Part shown: piece by piece, positions 14,519-23,172 of the stretch
Layout: the number at the start of each line of letters is the position of its first letter
Position numbering within the stretch: position 1 is the stretch's first letter
Assembly: GCA_024279675.1 (NCBI GenBank)
Contig: JAJRRG010000225.1
Location: 1-44,246 of the forward strand
Length of the DNA stretch: 44,246 nucleotides
Reading direction: 5' to 3'
Origin: Alphaproteobacteria bacterium
Lineage (GTDB): Bacteria > Pseudomonadota > Alphaproteobacteria > Rhizobiales > Devosiaceae
The notes under the pieces: generated by a model
The model's input: only the letters and a program-made list of their open reading frames with translations
The model's database searches: none
What the model was told of the DNA's origin: nothing
Position numbers and translations under genes: made by a program

Positions 14519-15748
14519 ATGTCGCAAAAAACATCACGTTTTACATTTACAGGGGCCAGCGGTTTAGAATTGGCGGCGCGGCTTGATTTACCTACCGGTA
14601 AGGCGCGGGCCTACGCTCTGTTTGCCCATTGCTTTACCTGCACCAAGGATATTTTTGCTGCAAACCGGATTTCGGAATGCCTCAACCGCGAGGGGATCGG
14701 GGTATGGCGGTTTGATTTTACCGGGCTTGGGGCCAGTGAAGGGGAATTTGCCAACACCAATTTCACCTCCAATATTGATGATTTAGTGGCCGCTGCCGAT
14801 CACATGCGGGATAAGGATATGGCGCCGCAAATATTGATCGGTCATTCCCTTGGGGGCGCCGCTGTGCTTGGGGCCGCCGCCCGCATCCCCGAAAGCAAAG
14901 CCGTCGCAACCATTGGCGCGCCGGCCAACCCGGCCCATGTGGCCCATATATTCCAGAGTTCCAAAGCTGAAATCGAGGCAAATGGGGAAGCCGAAGTTTT
15001 GCTGGCCGGGCGACCGTTCAAAATCCAAAAACAATTTCTGGATGATATCTCAGAGCACAATCTTGATCAGGCGGTGAAAAAACTAAACCGTGCCTTGCTT
15101 GTTCTTCATAGTCCCATTGACCAGACGGTTGGCATTGAAAATGCCAGCGAGATTTTTGGCGCGGCCAAGCACCCCAAATCCTATGTGTCCATTGATAATG
15201 CCGATCACCTCCTCTCCAAACGGGCCGATGCCCATTACGCAGCGGAAATGATTGCGGCGTGGGCCGGGCGTTATATTAGCGTCGACGAAACTGCGTTTTC
15301 GCCCCCAAAATCCATCGAGGGAAGCGTTGTGGTCGCTGAAACCGGCACGGGCAAGTTTACCAATTATGTGGTGACAGGCACCGGGCATTCTCTAAACGGG
15401 GATGAGCCAGCGAGTGTTGGCGGCGACAATACCGGCCCCACCCCGTATGATTTTTTACTGGCGGCCCTTGGCACCTGCAAATCCATGACCATGCGTATGT
15501 ATGCACAGCGAAAGGGTTATAATCTGGAACGGGCGGAGGTGCGCCTCAGCCACGACAAGGTTCACGCCAAGGATTGTGCTCAGTGCGAAACAGAGAGCGG
15601 CAAGGTGGATGTTATCGACGCGCAAATCAGCATCACTGGAGATTTGACCGAGGAAGAGCGGCAGAAAATCTTTGAGATTGCTGAGCGTTGCCCGGTGCAT
15701 CGCACCATCACCAGCGAAGTGATTATCAAGGCTGAGTTGAAGGGGTAA
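14519..15748 (+). CDS. Bifunctional alpha/beta-hydrolase - OsmC fusion protein
   Basis: A 409-residue cytoplasmic fusion. Residues 1-250 are an alpha/beta hydrolase with the nucleophile elbow GHSLGGAAVLG (about 106-116) and a late histidine in NADHLL. Residues about 270-409 are an OsmC/Ohr-type domain with its two redox cysteines in LGTCKSMTMRMYAQRKG and ERCPVHRTI. OsmC domains reduce organic hydroperoxides with thiols. The fusion would couple ester or peroxy-ester hydrolysis to peroxide reduction, but no substrate is proven. Such fusions recur in alphaproteobacteria. The gene is monocistronic; the next gene is convergent. Confidence 0.93.
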   Translation: MSQKTSRFTFTGASGLELAARLDLPTGKARAYALFAHCFTCTKDIFAANRISECLNREGIGVWRFDFTGLGASEGEFANTNFTSNIDDLVAAADHMRDKDMAPQILIGHSLGGAAVLGAAARIPESKAVATIGAPANPAHVAHIFQSSKAEIEANGEAEVLLAGRPFKIQKQFLDDISEHNLDQAVKKLNRALLVLHSPIDQTVGIENASEIFGAAKHPKSYVSIDNADHLLSKRADAHYAAEMIAAWAGRYISVDETAFSPPKSIEGSVVVAETGTGKFTNYVVTGTGHSLNGDEPASVGGDNTGPTPYDFLLAALGTCKSMTMRMYAQRKGYNLERAEVRLSHDKVHAKDCAQCETESGKVDVIDAQISITGDLTEEERQKIFEIAERCPVHRTITSEVIIKAELKG

Positions 15749-15751
15749 CCT

Positions 15752-16207
15752 TTAACCCTCGTTAGGGGGAATCACCCCCTTAATGAAAATAAAGCATCCA
15801 TAAAAGCGCCGTTCACCGGTTTGCACCACGCAATAGGCGCTTTTAGCCCGTTCATAAAAATCAAAGCGCTCGATGGAACCAAGGGGCAAGCTTTTACCTT
15901 CGGCGGCGTCGATCTGCTTCTGCACCTCAGTCTGCACCGGCATGAGCTGGTTGGGGTTGTCCACCACTTCCATGCGTAGCGCTGGCTTTTCAACAAAACT
16001 ATCCAGTGGCATCACGGAGAGAATGGCTTTGGTGGCGCGCGCCGCATCAACATTATCGATGCGAATAAGTTCGCCAAGCGTGGTTTCCTTGGCTACGGAA
16101 TCGGCGGGAAAATTGGTGTCGCATAATACCAGTTCGTTCCCGTGGCCCATGGCGGCCAATGCATAAAGAACATCTGCGTTGAGGAATGGGTCAATATTTT
16201 TAAGCAT
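15752..16207 (-). CDS. RbsD/FucU-family sugar mutarotase
   Basis: A 151-residue cytoplasmic protein. MLKNIDPFLNADVLYALAAMGHGNELVLCD is the family N-terminus (split here as MLKNIDPFLNADVL and AMGHGNELVL), with the catalytic histidine in GHGN. The C-terminal FYERAKSAYCVVQTGERRFYG matches FucU-type members. These enzymes interconvert the anomers of pyranose sugars such as fucose or ribose. The length fits FucU (about 140-150) better than RbsD. It ends three bases from the hydrolase-OsmC stop on the other strand. No fucose or ribose pathway genes are nearby. Confidence 0.9.
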   Translation of the reverse strand: MLKNIDPFLNADVLYALAAMGHGNELVLCDTNFPADSVAKETTLGELIRIDNVDAARATKAILSVMPLDSFVEKPALRMEVVDNPNQLMPVQTEVQKQIDAAEGKSLPLGSIERFDFYERAKSAYCVVQTGERRFYGCFIFIKGVIPPNEG

Positions 16208-16311
16208 GTTGGCGTGCCTTTTGAGTGGTTTGTGGCTTTGTGAATAGGTTAGACAAAGATGGGATAGGGGACAAGGTGGCTAATTTGTGGGAGCGAAATT
16301 ATATTTCAACC

Positions 16312-16482
16312 TCGTCATTGCCCGACTTGTTCGGGTAATCCAGCGCATCACTTCTGTGATGCAAAATACTCCTAATCACCGCAACTGCGGTGAACTGGAT
16401 CACCCGGATGAACCGTGTGATGACGAACTGTTGTTACTCAGACTCACCTTGTTTGGTCCCGGCGTTCACCGGGATGACATAA
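16312..16482. repeat. Cluster of palindromic (REP-like) repeats
   Basis: A 315-base intergenic stretch (16208-16522) holds no gene. Its core is an imperfect 115-base palindrome (16312-16426) that starts TCGTCAT and ends ATGACGA, with internal perfect hairpins: CCCGA/TCGGG (16321-16335), GCATCAC/GTGATGC (16345-16362) and TCACCGC/GCGGTGA (16376-16393). A further hairpin TCCCGG/CCGGGA lies at 16457-16474. Elements of the form GTCATTGCCCG...GGATGAC are widespread dispersed repeats in alphaproteobacterial genomes. The 92-residue ORF called here (16287-16565) is an artefact of this repeat. Confidence 0.8.
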
Positions 16483-16522
16483 GAGGTTGGGATGACGTGG
16501 GGGAGACAAACGTGGGTGGAGC

Positions 16523-17413
16523 CTACCCCTTAACCCCGCCGGCTGATAGTCCGCTCACCAGATAGCGTTGCGCCAATAAAAACACGAACGTTATCGGTAA
16601 TCCAGAAAGAATAGCGGCGGCGGCGAAGTCCCCCCACAGATATTTCTGTTCGTATAGATATTGGCGCGCACCCGCGGCCAAAGTCATTTGTGATGTTTCC
16701 TGTAACAGGATGGAGGCCACCGGGTATTCGGTCACCAAATAGATGAAACTTAGGACAAAAACCACCGCCAGAATGGGAATAGAGAGGGGCAGGAACACGT
16801 GGCGGAAGGTTTGCCAGGGGGTTGCCCCGTCAATCTGGGCTGCCTTGTCCAGTGCCGGGTCGATGGAATCGAAATAGCCCTTGATGGTCCAGATGTGCAA
16901 CGTGATGGCGCTGAGATAGGAGAGGATCAGCGCCCAATGGGAATTGCGACCCAAGATTGGCGTGATGGCCCCAAGGGAATCAAAAATCGCGTATAGCGCG
17001 ATCAAGGTCAGGGCGGCGGGGAACATCTGAATTATCAATAGAGAATCCAGAATTCCTTGCTTGTAACGAAAGCGCATGCGGGCGAAGGCATAGGCGGCGG
17101 TGGTGGAAAGCACCAGCACGCCGGCCGAGGCGATGAGGCCGACCTTGATGGAGTTCCATAACCAGAGCATCACCGGGAAGGGGGGCGTCAGGATGGTGCC
17201 GTCGGCGCGCGTGAAGGGAATGCCAAGGGCCAACGACCAATGTTCAAGGGTTGGGTTCTCAGGGATGAGGGAGCCGGTGGAAAAGTTGCCTTGCCTGAGA
17301 GAAATCGAGAGCACCATCAAAAACGGAAACAGGATGATGATCAAAAACAGGATTAGAAACCCGTGGGCGAGGAATTTTTTAACCCGTAATTCCTTTGGAT
17401 GTTCAACGATCAT
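16523..17413 (-). CDS. malG: Maltose/maltodextrin ABC transporter permease MalG
   Basis: A 296-residue inner-membrane permease, same length as E. coli MalG. About six membrane segments; the first spans residues 15-37. The EAA loop is [20 protein letters not shown] followed by LPLS. The N-terminal region with [20 protein letters not shown] is typical of MalG. It overlaps the end of malF by four bases (ATGA), so translation is coupled. It pairs with MalF as the channel for maltodextrin imported via MalE and energised by MalK, encoded divergently at 23166. Confidence 0.94.
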   Translation of the reverse strand: MIVEHPKELRVKKFLAHGFLILFLIIILFPFLMVLSISLRQGNFSTGSLIPENPTLEHWSLALGIPFTRADGTILTPPFPVMLWLWNSIKVGLIASAGVLVLSTTAAYAFARMRFRYKQGILDSLLIIQMFPAALTLIALYAIFDSLGAITPILGRNSHWALILSYLSAITLHIWTIKGYFDSIDPALDKAAQIDGATPWQTFRHVFLPLSIPILAVVFVLSFIYLVTEYPVASILLQETSQMTLAAGARQYLYEQKYLWGDFAAAAILSGLPITFVFLLAQRYLVSGLSAGGVKG

Positions 17414-18993
17414 CTGGCGACGCCTTTTTTCTTGGCATAGTTGCGCATGGCGGTGAAATTTACATAGGCAATGATGGCAACGATAATGAATATCAGTGTT
17501 GATATGGCCCCGGCCAGTCCAAAATCCTGTCCTGAATCTGAAAAGCTGATGCGGTAGGTAAAAGAGCCTAGAATATCGGTCTGCCCGGCGGGAATTGTTG
17601 TACCTACAATGTCTGGTGCCCCACGGGTAAGCAACAGGATAAGTACAACATTGTTGAAATTGAACGAGAAGTTGGCGATCAACAGGGGCACGAACGGGGG
17701 CAGAATTTGCGGCAAAGTGATGGAGAAAAATGAGCGGATTGGCCCGGCCCCCTCAAGGGCGGCGGCCTTATAATGTTCCTCAGGAACCGATTGCAAATAC
17801 CCCATCCCCAGCAACATCATGTAGGGATAACCAAGCCATGTGTTGACGATCAGGGTGATGGCGCGGGCCAAATTGGGATCGGTGAACCAGTTGGGTTTGA
17901 TACCAAAAACCGCATTCAGAATGAAATTAATTTCACCGAAGTTTTGATTAAACAGGCCCCGGAACACCAGAATAGATATGAAGGCAGGCACCGCATAGGG
18001 CAGAATAAGCAAAATGCGATAGGCGGAACGAAACCTGAGATGTGGCCATTGCAGGATTGAAGCCAGCAATAGACCAAGGGAGAAGGTGAACACCATGGAA
18101 AGGGTGGCAAAAACCACCGTCCAGAGAAAAATCTGCACCATGGGTTCGCGGATACCATCGGAGAACAGGATGCGGTTGAAATTTTCAAAGCCAACCCCAA
18201 CGCGCCATCCGGGGGCCACGGGTTCGCCCGTATCATCGACGTAAAACCCTTGTTTCTGATCGGGGGTTAAACTGGTGGCGTCGATGGTATTTAGCAGGAC
18301 ACCATCGGGCTGAAGTTCATAGACATTTTGTTGGGCGGCAAAGCTTCTGAGGCCCGAAGGCTGTAATTCTGTTCCGTCCGGCATGACGAGGGTGATTTGT
18401 GCCAGTTGCGTGCGCAATTTAATCACCTCGCGCATGGCCAGAGGTTCGTTGGTGGGAGCCGGGGCGATGCTAAGGGACAGTTCAAGTGGGGTGCTGTCCA
18501 GCAAAATGCTCTGACTTAAAAGCGTGTTGTCCCCATCGGTTATCAGGACTTTATAATTGTCCCCATCAGAGATGATTTTGAAGGGACGTTCGGTGGATTT
18601 GTCCACGGATACGTCGCGCAAGAATTGCCCTGTGACGCGCTCAAAGCTGAGCAGATTACGCGAACCAAAATTAGTGAACCCTATATATGAGGTGTAGATC
18701 ACCGGCAAAACAATGAATATGCCAACCGCGGCGATGGCGGGAAATATGAAGCGGGCCGTGTAATATTTGGCTTGGCCGAAAACGGTGACAACGCCAACGC
18801 AAAGGGCGAGTATGACCACGGCAAAAAGCGGTTCGCCTGCAAGGTAGAGGGCCCACACCATATACAGTAATGCCAAGGAGAATATCCCTAGGGCGCTCCA
18901 TTTAAGCAGGTTTTTCATGGTGTAGGGATTGGGGGAAATCGAATTTGAGGATATTGAGTTTGGGGCTGAAATTGACTGGTTGGAAATGGTCAC
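17410..18993 (-). CDS. malF: Maltose/maltodextrin ABC transporter permease MalF
   Basis: A 527-residue inner-membrane permease, close to the 514 of E. coli MalF. It has hydrophobic segments near residues 30-48, 53-70 and 80-100, then a large periplasmic P2-type loop (about 115-270, from [17 protein letters not shown] onward), then the core permease domain with EAA loop [21 protein letters not shown]. The large loop marks true MalF and not a general CUT1 permease. The GTG start at 18993 is supported by a GAGGGG site about nine bases upstream; an ATG at residue 26 (18918) lacks such a site but is possible. Downstream overlap with malG is four bases. Confidence 0.93.
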   Translation of the reverse strand: MTISNQSISAPNSISSNSISPNPYTMKNLLKWSALGIFSLALLYMVWALYLAGEPLFAVVILALCVGVVTVFGQAKYYTARFIFPAIAAVGIFIVLPVIYTSYIGFTNFGSRNLLSFERVTGQFLRDVSVDKSTERPFKIISDGDNYKVLITDGDNTLLSQSILLDSTPLELSLSIAPAPTNEPLAMREVIKLRTQLAQITLVMPDGTELQPSGLRSFAAQQNVYELQPDGVLLNTIDATSLTPDQKQGFYVDDTGEPVAPGWRVGVGFENFNRILFSDGIREPMVQIFLWTVVFATLSMVFTFSLGLLLASILQWPHLRFRSAYRILLILPYAVPAFISILVFRGLFNQNFGEINFILNAVFGIKPNWFTDPNLARAITLIVNTWLGYPYMMLLGMGYLQSVPEEHYKAAALEGAGPIRSFFSITLPQILPPFVPLLIANFSFNFNNVVLILLLTRGAPDIVGTTIPAGQTDILGSFTYRISFSDSGQDFGLAGAISTLIFIIVAIIAYVNFTAMRNYAKKKGVAR

Positions 18994-19025
18994 GCTTCAA
19001 ATGCCCCTCATGTTTTATACAGATT

Positions 19026-19049
19026 GGGCCGGGAAAAATTCCCCGACCC
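19026..19049 (-). repeat. Intercistronic hairpin between malE and malF
   Basis: On the minus strand GGGTCGGG pairs with CCCGGCCC (eight pairs with one G-U) around an 8-nt loop. No T-run follows, so it is more likely a 3' stabiliser of the malE transcript than a full terminator. It lies between the malE stop (19072) and malF start (18993). Confidence 0.7.
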
Positions 19050-19071
19050 TGTTTATTTACCTTAGTAAGAT

Positions 19072-20247
19072 TTACTCAGCAAGGATGCGTTCAGCGGCGT
19101 CATTGAGTGCATCTTCAACGGATTGTTGTCCGCCTGTGATGTTCTGCAAAGCCGGGCCCATGGCACCCCAGAATTTACCCATCGCAGGGGTCGAAGGCAT
19201 GGCAATACCGGATTGAGCATTGGCCAAAGTTGCTGCGACATTTGCATTTCCAGCCAGAGATGCGGCAAAAGTTTTGTCCGCTACAGCGCCCAAAGCAACA
19301 TCATCATTGATCATTTTGAGGCCATCATCTTGCAACAGATAGTTTTCGATGAACTCTTTAGCCAAATCAGCGTTTGGTGATGCTGCGTTTACAACTGCGC
19401 CAAGAACGCCAACAAATGCCTTGGAAGCATTGCCGTTGATTGAAGGAATGGGAGCCACACCAAAGTTAATGCCGCTTTCTTCAAGGTTTGACCAAGCCCA
19501 AGGGCCGTTGATGACCATGGCAATTTCGCCTTTGTTGATGGCGGCGTCCATCACACCATAATCTACACCGGCGGGCATAATACCATCATCAATCAAAGAT
19601 TTGATCATGGCGGCACCAGCGATAGCACCGGCATTGTTTACGCCTGTGTCGGTATCATCATAGGAGCCATCAACCTTCTGGAATGCATATCCGCCATTTG
19701 CCATCAAAAGTGGCATGGAGAAATATGTGTTGTTGTAATCCCACATGATGGCGCCAACGCCCTCGGGCAGTTCAATGGAACCCATTTCTTCAAAGGTTGC
19801 CGGGGGAGTTGCCACAAGGTCTTTGTTGTAAATCAGAGCAACGGCTTCAACAGAAATCGGGTAGCCCCAGGTTTTACCGTCAAATGTCATGGAATCCCAT
19901 GCGAAATCAAAGATGCCATCGCGGATTTCTGCGGAGGGGTCAACCGGGGTAATCAAACCGCCAGCGGCCCATTCGCCAAAGCGATCATGCGCCCAGATGA
20001 AAATATCGGGGCCATCGCCGGATGCTGCAGACTGTTGGAATTTGTCGGTGACGGATTCTGGATGCTCAACAACAACTTCAACGCCAAGTTCTTCGGTGAA
20101 TTTGTCGCCAAGGGCTTGCAGGCCGTCAAAGCCTTTGTCACCATTGATCCAGATGAGCAATTTGCCGTCGTCAAGTGCGGAGGCAAATGTTGTGGAAGCC
20201 AGCAGTACGGCCAGCGATCCTGCGATAAGTTTGGTGGTTTTCTTCAT
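19072..20247 (-). CDS. malE: Periplasmic maltose/maltodextrin-binding protein MalE
   Basis: A 391-residue periplasmic protein. The signal peptide ends near STTFASA (residue 24). The mature start KLLIWINGDKGFDGLQALG and the block GDGPDIFIWAHDRFGEWA are diagnostic of true MalE and not of a general sugar-binding protein. Its length equals that of E. coli MalE within a few residues. An excellent AAGGAG ribosome site precedes the ATG. The gene lies 26 bases after the alpha-glucosidase gene on the same strand and before malF, so the order is aglA-malE-malF-malG. It delivers maltose or maltodextrins to MalFGK2. Confidence 0.95.
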   Translation of the reverse strand: MKKTTKLIAGSLAVLLASTTFASALDDGKLLIWINGDKGFDGLQALGDKFTEELGVEVVVEHPESVTDKFQQSAASGDGPDIFIWAHDRFGEWAAGGLITPVDPSAEIRDGIFDFAWDSMTFDGKTWGYPISVEAVALIYNKDLVATPPATFEEMGSIELPEGVGAIMWDYNNTYFSMPLLMANGGYAFQKVDGSYDDTDTGVNNAGAIAGAAMIKSLIDDGIMPAGVDYGVMDAAINKGEIAMVINGPWAWSNLEESGINFGVAPIPSINGNASKAFVGVLGAVVNAASPNADLAKEFIENYLLQDDGLKMINDDVALGAVADKTFAASLAGNANVAATLANAQSGIAMPSTPAMGKFWGAMGPALQNITGGQQSVEDALNDAAERILAE

Positions 20248-20273
20248 GTCCTTCTCCTTTGGACTGTTTGGTT

Positions 20274-21953
20274 TTAGGCGGGTTGGAGCTGAGTTTTAGG
20301 CTTAAACTCAACATTGGGTAATTTTGTAATTTGTGGCGGTATGTCGAACAGAGCAAAGCCATTGGCTTCCATGTGTAACTTTTCACAACCCGAATGGGCG
20401 CAGGTGGTCGAAGCGGCATGGCTAAGCGGCGACAGGGTGAGTTTCTTCACGTCGTCCACGACGACTTTAACTTTGGTATTGGATAGATTGAATATACAAA
20501 GTTGGGCATCCCTACCTTGAATACGTCGAAATGCGAGCACCGGCTCGGAGGTGTCAATGAAATCAATGTCACCTGTGACCAGCGCCGGGCGCGTACGCCG
20601 ATAACCCAGAATATCCTTATAGAAATTTAGAACTGAGCTCGGGTCTTGCGTTTGGCCTTCAACATTGAGCGCCGCATGGGGGAGTTTAACTGGCAACCAT
20701 GGGGTTCCCGTCGTAAAGCCATTGGGCGCATGGCCCTTTTCCCATGGCATGGGTGTGCGACATCCGTCCCGCCCCTTATATTCCGGCCAGAAACGGATGC
20801 CAGGAGGATCGGTCAGTTCTTCAAACAGGATGTCAGCTTCGGGCAGTCCCAATTCTTCCCCCTGATAGATGCAAATTGTCCCCCTTAGGGTTGCAAGCAG
20901 GGCAATTGTCTGTTGTGCAAGGGCGTGCCGCGAGGATGCATGATCTGCCCAGCGCGTCACATGCCGCATCACATCATGGTTCGAAAAACTCCAGCAAGGC
21001 CAGCCATCGGGCGCGCCGTTTTGGAAGTTCTCAATTTTGGAGCGGAAATGTTTCGCACAAAATTCAGGACCCAGCATATCAAAGGAATAGGCCATATGCA
21101 GTTTGTCATTGTCTTTGGTATAGTCAGCCATGAGTTCAATGGCGCGCAGGCTATCACCGATTTCGCCAACGCTGGTTATGGCATCAAATTCATCCATTAA
21201 AGTGCGGACGCGTTTTAAGAAGTCCAAGTTTTCAGGCTGGTTTTTGGAGTAGGTTTGCACCTGCATTTCATAGGGGTTGATTTCGGGCCGGTTGCTCTGG
21301 CGGATCAAGCCTTCATTGTTGCGCAATTGCTTGTCGTGGAAATAAAAGTTAACCGTGTCAAAACGAAATCCGTCGACCCCGCGTTCAAGCCAGAACCGCA
21401 ACACATCAAGCATGGCATCCTGAACCTCAGGGTTGTGAAAGTTGAGGTCGGGCTGGGAGCCCAGGAAATTATGCAAATAGTATTGGCGTCTCGAAGTGTT
21501 CCATTCCCATGCGGGGCCGCCAAATATCGACAGCCAATTGTTGGGGGGCGTGCCATCAGTCTTGGGGTCGGCCCAGACATACCAGTCGGCGCGAGAATTT
21601 GTGGCGGAAACTTTACTCTCGGCAAACCAGGGATGATGGTCTGAGGTGTGGCTCAGCACTTGATCAATGATGACTTTTAGACCAAGCTGATGGGCACAGG
21701 CCACGATCTGATCGAAATCTTCAAGGGAACCAAAGAGCGGGTCTACGTCCTTATAGTTGGATACGTCATAGCCCATATCAGCCATGGGGGAAGTGAAAAA
21801 TGGGGATAACCAAACCGCATCCACACCGAGGTCCGCCACATGTTGCAACCGGTTTAGAATGCCTGCGAGATCGCCCACGCCATTCCCATTGGAATCTTGA
21901 AAGGAGCGGGGGTATATCTGATAGATAACGCAACCGCGCCACCACTCATTCAT
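20274..21953 (-). CDS. Alpha-glucosidase, GH13 family (oligo-alpha-glucosidase)
   Basis: A 559-residue cytoplasmic glycoside hydrolase that would cleave imported maltodextrins or other alpha-glucosides to glucose. GH13 blocks in order: MADMGYDVSNYKDVDP (substrate pocket), GVDGFRFDTVNFYFHD with the nucleophile Asp, TSVGEIGDS with the acid/base Glu, and SFSNHDVMRHVTRW with the transition-state Asp. The start is taken at MNEWWRG (21953), with GGGAG about nine bases before it, and not at the longer 22010 start, which would run into the control region. It is the first gene of the mal operon, controlled from the LacI-type operator at 22015-22028. Confidence 0.93.
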   Translation of the reverse strand: MNEWWRGCVIYQIYPRSFQDSNGNGVGDLAGILNRLQHVADLGVDAVWLSPFFTSPMADMGYDVSNYKDVDPLFGSLEDFDQIVACAHQLGLKVIIDQVLSHTSDHHPWFAESKVSATNSRADWYVWADPKTDGTPPNNWLSIFGGPAWEWNTSRRQYYLHNFLGSQPDLNFHNPEVQDAMLDVLRFWLERGVDGFRFDTVNFYFHDKQLRNNEGLIRQSNRPEINPYEMQVQTYSKNQPENLDFLKRVRTLMDEFDAITSVGEIGDSLRAIELMADYTKDNDKLHMAYSFDMLGPEFCAKHFRSKIENFQNGAPDGWPCWSFSNHDVMRHVTRWADHASSRHALAQQTIALLATLRGTICIYQGEELGLPEADILFEELTDPPGIRFWPEYKGRDGCRTPMPWEKGHAPNGFTTGTPWLPVKLPHAALNVEGQTQDPSSVLNFYKDILGYRRTRPALVTGDIDFIDTSEPVLAFRRIQGRDAQLCIFNLSNTKVKVVVDDVKKLTLSPLSHAASTTCAHSGCEKLHMEANGFALFDIPPQITKLPNVEFKPKTQLQPA

Positions 21954-22014
21954 CTCAGTATTCTCCCTTTTTACGGCATTTACACTTCCGGGGCGTTCCC
22001 TTTTATGCAATTAC

Positions 22015-22028
22015 TTAAACCGCTTTAA
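22015..22028 (-). promoter_or_regulatory. LacI-type operator at the mal operon start site
   Basis: TTAAACCGCTTTAA is a near-perfect palindrome with the central CG typical of LacI-family sites. It lies just after a likely minus-strand promoter (TTGACT, 22058-22063; TTATCC or TATCCA near 22034-22040), so it covers the expected start of aglA-malEFG transcription. Its twin is at 22091-22104. Confidence 0.8.
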
Positions 22029-22073
22029 CTATTTGGATAACTGAAAATAGGCGTATGAGTCAATTGTAATTTG

Positions 22074-22079
22074 TATAAT
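22074..22079 (+). promoter_or_regulatory. -10 box of the lacI-type regulator gene
   Basis: A perfect TATAAT on the plus strand with a poor -35 region. The expected start is about 22086, immediately before the operator at 22091-22104, which fits autorepression. Confidence 0.55.
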
Positions 22080-22090
22080 CTTGTGTATTC

Positions 22091-22104
22091 TTAAAGCGCT
22101 TTAG
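22091..22104 (+). promoter_or_regulatory. LacI-type operator at the regulator-malK start site
   Basis: TTAAAGCGCTTTAG contains a perfect 12-bp palindrome (TAAAGCGCTTTA). It differs from the site at 22015-22028 at two of 14 positions. It lies between the -10 box and the start codon of the regulator gene. Confidence 0.8.
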
Positions 22105-22125
22105 GAAAATTGGAATGGAAACACT

Positions 22126-23172
22126 TTGGCAAAACTAAAGGATATTGCGGCGCATTTGGGCCTTTCACCGGCAACGGTTAGTCGGGCTTTGAATGGCTTC
22201 CCGGAGGTTGGGGCCAAAACGCGTGCGCGAGTGTTGGCGGCGTCAAAGGAATTTAATTATGCCCCCAATACAAATGCCAAACGTTTGGCAACCGGTAAGT
22301 CGGGGGTTGTGGGCATGGTGTTCCGGTCGGGGCGCAATCTGTTGCTTGATCCCCATTTTGTGGATTTTCTTGCAGGGCTGAGTTTGGTTTTGTCCGAACG
22401 CGAAATAGATTTAACCATTCGCGTTGCGCCCCCCGGCCAGCAACTTGCTCATTATAAGAGGTTTGTTCAGTCGGGATCAGTTGATGGTATGATCATCAGT
22501 GCGCCTGAGGTTGATGATGAACGAATAAGAACTTTGCTGGAGGCTGATTTCCCGTTCGTTGTGCATGGATGTACACAAAAATCTGCCCCTTATGCTTTTT
22601 ATGATATCGACAATGACGGGGCGCTCACTGACGCGGTTCAACTGCTCGATCAGATGGGACATAAACGGATTGCGTTTATTAACGGGCCACAGGATCTGGT
22701 GTTTGCGCAACAGCGACTTGATGCATTTATGCGCGAAACTAGTAAGCGCGCGCATTCGGTGCCGGACCAATTTATTGCCCATGATGATATGCGTGAGGAT
22801 CTGGGGTATTCGCAGGCGGCACAAATGCTTGATGGGGACGCTAAAACCCGTCCGACGGCGTTCATATGTTCGTCAACCTTGCAGGCTTTGGGGATTATGC
22901 GGGCGGCTTCAGAGGCAGGGCTTGTGGTGGGCAAAGACCTCTCGATTGTCGCCCATGATGATGTTTTGCCGCATTTTCGCAGCGAGCATTTTTCTGTGCC
23001 TTTAACGGTCACACGTGCGCCTATTCGTGATGCGGCAACACATTTGGGTAAGATGATTAGTGCAGTGGTTGAAGGTGTTAAACCAAGTAAATTACAACAT
23101 ACAGAAAAAACTGAATTGGTTGTTCGCGCCTCCACCGGTGCCGCGCCTGAGGGAGGGGAAAAACCATGGTAA
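22126..23172 (+). CDS. LacI-family transcriptional repressor of the mal genes (AglR/MalR-like)
   Basis: A 348-residue cytoplasmic regulator. The N-terminal HTH LKDIAAHLGLSPATVSRALNG is textbook LacI, followed by the hinge APNTNAKRLATGKSG that inserts a helix into the operator centre. Residues 60-340 form a sugar-binding periplasmic-protein-like domain. The start is TTG at 22126; the only nearby ATG (22115) is out of frame. It is divergent from aglA-malEFG, and the intergenic region carries two matched operators. The gene overlaps malK by seven bases, so regulator and ATPase are made together. The likely inducer is maltose or a related alpha-glucoside (inference). Confidence 0.92.
   Translation: MAKLKDIAAHLGLSPATVSRALNGFPEVGAKTRARVLAASKEFNYAPNTNAKRLATGKSGVVGMVFRSGRNLLLDPHFVDFLAGLSLVLSEREIDLTIRVAPPGQQLAHYKRFVQSGSVDGMIISAPEVDDERIRTLLEADFPFVVHGCTQKSAPYAFYDIDNDGALTDAVQLLDQMGHKRIAFINGPQDLVFAQQRLDAFMRETSKRAHSVPDQFIAHDDMREDLGYSQAAQMLDGDAKTRPTAFICSSTLQALGIMRAASEAGLVVGKDLSIVAHDDVLPHFRSEHFSVPLTVTRAPIRDAATHLGKMISAVVEGVKPSKLQHTEKTELVVRASTGAAPEGGEKPW

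Noticed and set aside
13234-15700. Several antisense ORFs of 60-110 residues opposite the cytochromes and the hydrolase-OsmC gene
   Set aside because: All lie fully within confidently assigned genes and have no family resemblance or ribosome sites.
16287-16565. 92-residue plus-strand ORF
   Set aside because: It runs through the palindromic repeat cluster and into the end of malG, with no ribosome site or family resemblance.
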